The notes below the pieces were generated by a model. The model saw only the letters and a program-made list of their open reading frames with translations. It made no database searches and was not told where the DNA came from. 14,005 nt of DNA from Phoronis ovalis (taxonomy: Eukaryota; Phoronida; Phoronidae), in the NCBI GenBank assembly GCA_028565635.1, contig JAOXYB010034818.1:1-14005 (forward strand), read 5' to 3'. The position numbers and the translations under genes were made by a program. Numbering within the stretch: the first letter of the stretch is position 1; the number at the start of each line of letters is the position of its first letter. This document shows, piece by piece, positions 9,653-14,005 of the stretch.

Positions 9653-9678
9653 GTTCTTCGATTAGGCTACATAATTAA
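9547..9678 (-). CDS. AGBL5: AGBL5 exon 2: start codon and residues 1-35
   Basis: The acceptor TTTCAG ends at 9679 and the donor CAG|GTAAAT is at 9545-9546. The first 26 bases are 5' UTR and the coding part is 9547-9652. It encodes [20 protein letters not shown], closely matching the start of vertebrate CCP5, then an acidic stretch (RDDEEQES). It ends in phase 1. Confidence 0.93.
9667..9678 (-). promoter_or_regulatory. Upstream-ORF stop and ATG-TAG start-stop in the AGBL5 5' leader
   Basis: After joining the leader exon (ending 10731) to the exon starting at 9678, an ORF opening at 10783 reads 18 codons and ends at TAA 9675-9677. Three bases later an ATG (9670-9672) is followed immediately by TAG (9667-9669), a minimal start-stop element. 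The main AGBL5 ATG lies 14 bases further on. Start-stop elements are known to stall or reduce ribosome flow to the main ORF. The element itself is certain in the sequence because it lies in the same exon as the start codon; the longer upstream ORF depends on the leader exon call. Confidence 0.5.
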
Positions 9679-10730
9679 CTGAAATAATAAATAATATTAA
9701 ATCAAAGCAAAAATGTGAATATTCAATTGTGTAGCAATTTTTAATAAAAAACTATTACACTTTTGATTAGTAATTATCTTCCAATTATTTAGTAATTATT
9801 ATAACTGATGTGTAGGGTTTTAGAAAAAAAATTATAAACTCAAAGTAAACAAGCTATTATTGCATGACTTGAGTCACTTTTATATGCTTTTACAAGACAG
9901 TGTACTGTAATGTTCTCACAAACTGAATACTTGTATATGCAATAATTATAAAGCTAGTAAATTATTGTGATGTAAACCAGTAAATTGCATGTTCTTATTA
10001 TAATAGGAGTATATTTATACCAACTTAATAATGACACATGTCAACTAAAAATCAATCTACATGTAACTCAGGACTACATGGAGTAATTTGTTCAGTCATT
10101 TTTGCTCCTACCCTAATCGAATGACCAGCAGTATTTTTCGAGTGTAATATAGGCAAGGCTGTATGTGGTTTCTACAACAATCTACACATCGCCATTACCC
10201 CCGGTGCATTTCAATCTGCTCTTCCAGTTTTAAGTATCAGTAACATTATTTGAACTAGAATTATAATTTACAAAAGAAAAGGCAACATCACTAACTATAA
10301 AAGCACTCGGTGGCATAAAAGTGCTAGACCTTGACCTGATTTTACCCGGGTGATTTTATTTACTTAATAATCTGACATTCCTGACGCAGGCAAATCCTGC
10401 TTGGTCCATTTGTAGGACACCCCGAGGACACCCGCATAAATATAGCTAGTTTTGATACTAAGACCTTGAATTTATACCACAGTGAATTAGTAGCGATTGA
10501 AAGTCATCGAAGATAATAATTCAATAATACTATAAACCCCGAATATTTATTGACATACAAAGGTCAAAGCTGTCAAAAATCTATTGACAGCTGGAGATCA
10601 TCCCGAGTATTGAGTTTTTGGCGAAATTGAATTTTATTTTCTGTCTTCGGTTTCTACTTGCAAGGCTATCAACTTCACAGAACCTTTTATAATGTAGTAA
10701 CGTTACAAAAACTGGTGCATACTTACTTAC
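9679..10730 (-). other. AGBL5 first intron (between leader exon and start-codon exon)
   Basis: The intron runs from donor GTAAGTAAGT at its right end to acceptor TTTCAG at its left end. The portion near the promoter holds a perfect 9-bp inverted repeat built from TTGACAGCT (10568-10592). The rest is AT-rich, with no exon or RNA gene recognised. Confidence 0.5.
10568..10592. repeat. Perfect 9-bp inverted repeat with MEIS/TGIF-like half-sites
   Basis: AGCTGTCAA (10568-10576) and TTGACAGCT (10584-10592) are exact reverse complements separated by 7 bases. TTGACAG matches the core recognised by TALE homeodomain factors (MEIS, TGIF). It lies in the first intron, about 140 bases downstream of the leader-exon donor. 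Confidence 0.8.
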
Positions 10731-10790
10731 CACAAGCACAATTCAGTTCGATTCAATATGTTGTTGTTCACTGTAAACTCCATCTTGAAA
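10731..10790 (-). other. AGBL5: Probable non-coding first exon of AGBL5 (5' UTR)
   Basis: On the minus strand a strong donor (G|GTAAGTAAGT, with GT at 10729-10730) follows a short stretch just downstream of the promoter-like segment. The first coding exon begins with an acceptor at 9679-9680, 26 bases before the start codon, so an upstream leader exon is required. The outer boundary near 10,790 is a guess because no transcription start can be fixed from sequence. The segment contains an ATG at 10783 that opens an 18-codon upstream ORF. Confidence 0.55.
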
Positions 10791-10796
10791 ATTGTA

Positions 10797-10860
10797 TTCC
10801 GTTGCTCGGGGGTCAACCAAACACGTGACCGCAAAAGTCAAGGTCAACAAATTGTTTATC
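10797..10860 (-). promoter_or_regulatory. Putative AGBL5 promoter region with E-box and nuclear-receptor sites
   Basis: Directly upstream of the proposed leader exon lies a comparatively GC-richer segment. It has a perfect palindromic CACGTG box (10822-10827), preferred by USF/MITF/TFE-type bHLH factors. It also has an exact TCAAGGTCA (10838-10846), the extended half-site bound as a monomer by ERR and NR5A/FTZ-F1 receptors. Additional GGTCA-type half-sites are at 10811-10815 and, on the minus strand, 10825-10830. No TATA box sits at a convincing distance. The motifs are visible; the promoter role is inferred from position. Confidence 0.4.
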
Positions 10861-12597
10861 TATCTGTCACCAGGTGCTGCTAGTGATAAGGTGCTTTTAA
10901 GCAAGTAAAATTACGTGCTCGAGATACTTGCTCAATATCCGTATTTGTGATAATTAGTGTCTAAAATCGCTCAATATTAGCAATATAATTACATCATATA
11001 GATAAGTTAGGTAACTGGTATAGGCCTATTAGTTTTTGAAAGGAAAAATCTACTAGCTATAGTCCATAATACTTCCCTTGTTCCTATTTTAGTAGGCACC
11101 CCTGTCTCCTCTCCTCTCCTCAGTCTCTGATTCGTTGGCATTACACAGGTATTAAATATACTTAATGTTTTCCACTGGCATTGATGGAAAATAAAGATTA
11201 AACACCTTCTTTTTGGGTAAAATTTTATCAATTGATCATTATAATTCTTTACCCGGGATCAAATGTTTGTACTCAGTATCAAAATATTTACCCAGTTTCA
11301 AATGCCCTCTAGCTAGTTGATGGACGAGTTATCTATAAATTTGGATCCAGTACAAGTTATCTAGAATGTGACTGTATAAAACATTTTAAATAAATACCCT
11401 TGGCTCGAATTAAGCAAATTTTGATAATAATAGACAGTACAGGGTTCTTGAAAACGCACAGTCTTTAAAAACAATATATATGTTATTAAGTTTGTTTTGT
11501 ATATTTTTTGCATTCAGTTGGTTTCAAGAACGATTTGTGTTACAGTATTTAGTGTTAATATTAATGTAAAACAACTTCTCAGAAGATGGCGGTTGGTTTC
11601 CTGGGACATACAGCAAATTTATTTAAAAATGAGAACATTTTCAAATTTATTGCTATGTTTCTTGAAGTGTCGCCTTTTAATTCAGCATGTACATTTTTCC
11701 TACACAAAAAAATAGCATGGGTGACTACAACTGACGTGAATGCCGGGCGTGAATGTTATCTTTGATTCATCGATTTCATTTGCTACAGCTTCGATGAGTA
11801 TTTTTAATAAATAAAACAACTAAATTAAACAGGAAATTTAAAATTTAATCATTATACAGAAAAATGCATTCAGAAGTACTCTTATCACAGATCAGTTTAA
11901 CGTACAATGACATAATATTATATACACTGCGTTCTACGGAATAGACATTTGACGTGCAGCAGTATAAAAAAATAAAATATATAGTGAGTACTACTGATAA
12001 TTAAAGTTTCCCTTTGTAAAAACGTTAAAAGTAAAACAGCCTCACCATACACTATTCCGACCTAAGGTATTTTCTCCAAATATCCTTCGAACACATATGT
12101 TACAAACATAATTAATCAAACACTTAATATGTCTGTATATATAGTACCTATTCAGTACGGTAGTGTACATACACGGTATATGAAGTGGACACGCATTTCA
12201 AGATAATTTTACTCCAAATTATTGACTCTTCAAGATAAATAAAATACACTATATAATCGTATTATTTTTTGTTACAAACAACAATAGACATTTTGAATGA
12301 AGTACCAAATTTGCTACACGTTCCCCCATTTTCTATTTTTCGTTGATCATACGGACGGGTATAATAAGAATTTCATATTAAATGAAGTGAAGTAATTATA
12401 GTGAAGTAATGTTCACTTTTTTGTCGTCTTATAATATTGCTAAAATTTCTGTTAAAACTTCGCCTTTGTAAAACGTTTCCTTTCATGAACATGTTAAACG
12501 CATGCATGACAGATAATTCTAATAAAACTTGCTTTTCAATATAATGCTTAAGTAATAGGACCCTACTGTATCTATCTGTTTACTACTACGGGTATAT

Positions 12598-12618
12598 GTG
12601 GACTGCATCAGCAGTCAC
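12598..12618. repeat. Small hairpin-forming inverted repeat
   Basis: GACTGC and GCAGTC (12601-12616) pair around the loop ATCA. Alternatively an 8-bp stem with one bulged G (GTGGACTGC with GCAGTCAC) can form. It is isolated in AT-rich DNA, possibly inside the 3' UTR of the upstream gene. Confidence 0.6.
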
Positions 12619-12636
12619 GCAATGTAAAAACAAATG

Positions 12637-12642
12637 TTTATT
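12637..12642 (-). terminator. Candidate polyadenylation signal for the membrane-protein gene
   Basis: AATAAA on the minus strand about 820 bases past the stop codon at 13459-13461. A weaker ATTAAA lies much nearer, at 13378-13383. Which one is used cannot be decided from sequence. Confidence 0.2.
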
Positions 12643-13414
12643 TTATAAAATTACATTTTTTCTGCTTTAAAACGAATAGCTCGACCAATAATCATTCTTA
12701 AACCCTCTATAAATGTGGAAAATTAATGCGATATTTCATCAGTAAGTAAATTTAAAATGATTTTCAAAGAAAAATGGTATTTTGCAATGCTTTAATTTCT
12801 GGGCTAACCGTCAACTCTCACGTTCTCATTACATTCATTAATGGGTACGACTTGAAATCGTTCCCCTGAATGCAATCAGTAGAAATATATAACTAGTACT
12901 TGTTATTTACAGAATTATTAGAAAAAATGTTCCCTTTATAGGTGCGTCTCAATAAACGCCAAAGTAATTTGATATTAACATGTAATTAGGCATGAACTTA
13001 TGATGAAATAGATTACTTTCTCGAATAGAATCCGTCTCTATTGAATTATAACACATGTGTAGGCTCTAGTGAGTGGGCGTTTAGGTGCAATGCTTATATC
13101 ATATTGGAGATTGAATGAATAACATTTTGGAACAATGTTGAAAATGACGAAGGAAATTAATATTACGTCATATTTTAAACAAACTTCATATTTTTTTTGA
13201 AAACACAAACCTTATTATAGTAAATACGGTATTTTAGTTAACACCCTGCATCGCGCATGATACCATAATAATGCACACATCATAATTATATGCATGTTTA
13301 CCATCAGGGCGTCTGCATATAACTCTGGTGCACAAACAATGTACATGTAGTACTTATTAATATTTTACGTGTACATGTTTAATATGGGCTTGCATAAATT
13401 TATCACTTTTCTTG

Positions 13415-13456
13415 GAACATGTAATATCGAACATGTGATAGCGAACATAGCTTAAT
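13415..13456. repeat. Three imperfect 14-bp tandem units beside the membrane-protein stop codon
   Basis: Plus-strand units GAACATGTAATATC (13415-13428), GAACATGTGATAGC (13429-13442) and GAACATAGCTTAAT (13443-13456) are head-to-tail. In the sense of the gene they form the first bases of the 3' UTR, starting two bases past the TAG. Confidence 0.8.
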
Positions 13457-13458
13457 CC

Positions 13459-13790
13459 CTACACATCTGATGTGCTTGTCGCCATCTCATCATACGAGGA
13501 TTTGTTACGATTTTTCGCTATCTTTTTCTTAGCTTTAGCAGTCAACGAGGAGACCATCTGTATGACATCAATCACTACTATAAAAATCACAGGGGACAGC
13601 ATAAGAGGGATGCATGTGAAACCAATGATTGCTCCGTCCGGAGAGTCAACAGCCTCATATTCTTCGGCTTGATAAACTGCTTCGTAACCAACTGCCACTG
13701 CTGGTGACACCGTAGTCACGGTAGCATTGGTCACATTAGCAGGGGCAGTGGTGGTGATGTTTGGGTTCAACGTAGTTGTAGGTGCATCAC
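13459..13790 (-). CDS. Unrecognised single-pass membrane protein, last coding exon (5' part outside window)
   Basis: Family not recognised. The exon follows a good acceptor (TTATATTTCTACAG, with AG at 13791-13792), enters in phase 1 and encodes 109 codons plus stop TAG. Counting from this exon: residues 1-50 are Thr/Ala/Val-rich with three N-glycosylation sequons (NIT, NVT, NAT) and a doubled YEAV motif, looking like a mucin-like stalk. Residues about 52-79 are one hydrophobic span (IIGFTCIPLMLSPVIFIVVI) containing two prolines, with an Asp near its cytoplasmic end. A Lys/Arg-rich tail (KAKKKIAKNRNK) follows, so by the positive-inside rule the C-terminus is cytoplasmic. The last residues, STSDV, form a class I PDZ-binding motif. 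The N-terminal ectodomain and any signal peptide must lie on exons to the right of this window. The gene runs in the same direction as AGBL5, upstream of it. Confidence 0.75.
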
Positions 13791-14005
13791 CTGTAGAAAT
13801 ATAAGAATAAACACGTGCACGCATGTACTTTTGTAGCTGACAAACCTTTGCGGACAGATTGCTGCGGATGTTGTTTGTATGAGTCATCCGTGTATTGAAA
13901 ATGTTTTATTTCAAACTATTAGAAGCTCATACAAAGTTAAATTACAATAGTACAAAAGAAATAAAAACAATACTATGTTAAATAAAGTAGAAATCTTAAA
14001 TATAT
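13791..14005 (-). other. Partial intron of the membrane-protein gene
   Basis: Sequence upstream of the acceptor at 13791-13792 is AT-rich and shows no further exon. The reading frame stays open to an ATG at 13887 by chance, but the pyrimidine-rich acceptor argues that this stretch is intron. Confidence 0.5.

Larger units (their letters stand above)
10861..13414. other. Intergenic region / possible 3' UTR, no gene seen
   Basis: AT-rich sequence between the AGBL5 promoter and the membrane-protein gene. The few open frames here are short, lack paired splice signals and have no recognisable protein features. It includes a (CTCCT)n pyrimidine run at 11106-11120 and a small hairpin-forming sequence at 12598-12618. 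The part nearest 13,458 is probably 3' UTR of the upstream gene. Confidence 0.5.

Noticed and set aside
11101-11123. Pyrimidine tract plus CAG resembling a plus-strand splice acceptor
   Set aside because: It is a simple (CTCCT)n repeat and no open plus-strand exon with a donor follows.
11007-11231. Minus-strand open frame of 74 codons upstream of AGBL5
   Set aside because: Low-quality composition and no link to either gene by splice signals.
11497-11715. Plus-strand open frame of 72 codons in the intergenic region
   Set aside because: No conserved motif, no splice partner and a composition consistent with chance in AT-rich DNA.
13791-13887. Extension of the membrane-protein frame to an ATG at 13887
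   Set aside because: The extension lacks signal-peptide character and is separated from the body by a strong acceptor, so it is read as intron.
1-14005. CRISPR arrays, tRNA or rRNA genes, intact transposons, viral insertions
   Set aside because: Looked for on both strands by eye; no regularly spaced repeats, tRNA-like cloverleaf, transposase, integrase or reverse-transcriptase motif was seen.

Overview
This is an AT-rich, intron-bearing animal nuclear genome window. Every gene call is on the minus strand, exons are short with GT-AG introns, and nothing bacterial, viral or CRISPR-like was seen. Codon use, the intron size range and protein similarity suggest an invertebrate, possibly a lophotrochozoan such as a bivalve mollusc. 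That taxonomic guess is inference only.

The main content, from about 10,790 down to about 1,250, is one gene for a cytosolic carboxypeptidase of the CCP5/AGBL5 type, a tubulin deglutamylase. I could join 13 coding exons into one open frame of about 1,060 residues, and the phase matches at each of the 12 coding introns. All the key residues are present: the zinc ligands H250, E253 and H541, the NPDGV...NLNR substrate-pocket block, and the catalytic E623. A probable non-coding leader exon lies at about 10,731-10,790. Its promoter region holds a CACGTG box and a TCAAGGTCA nuclear-receptor site. The predicted 5' leader carries an 18-codon upstream ORF followed at once by a minimal ATG-TAG start-stop. 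The 3' end is ambiguous: the frame stops at a TAA that lies inside a consensus splice donor.

The right end (13,459-13,790) holds the last exon of a second, unrecognised gene. It encodes a Thr-rich, N-glycosylation-prone ectodomain, one membrane span, a Lys-rich cytoplasmic tail and a C-terminal class I PDZ ligand. Its upstream exons lie beyond the window.

Between the genes (about 10,860-13,458) and left of the carboxypeptidase (1-1,250) I see no supportable gene. These stretches hold possible 3' UTR and polyadenylation signals, a nested hexamer-based minisatellite at the left edge, a perfect 20-bp tandem duplication, and a few small inverted repeats. The two genes run head-to-tail, and nothing suggests a functional link between them. 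I found no clear new multi-gene system. The most interesting items are the upstream ORFs, the alternative C-termini, the enlarged active-site-domain loop and the orphan membrane protein.
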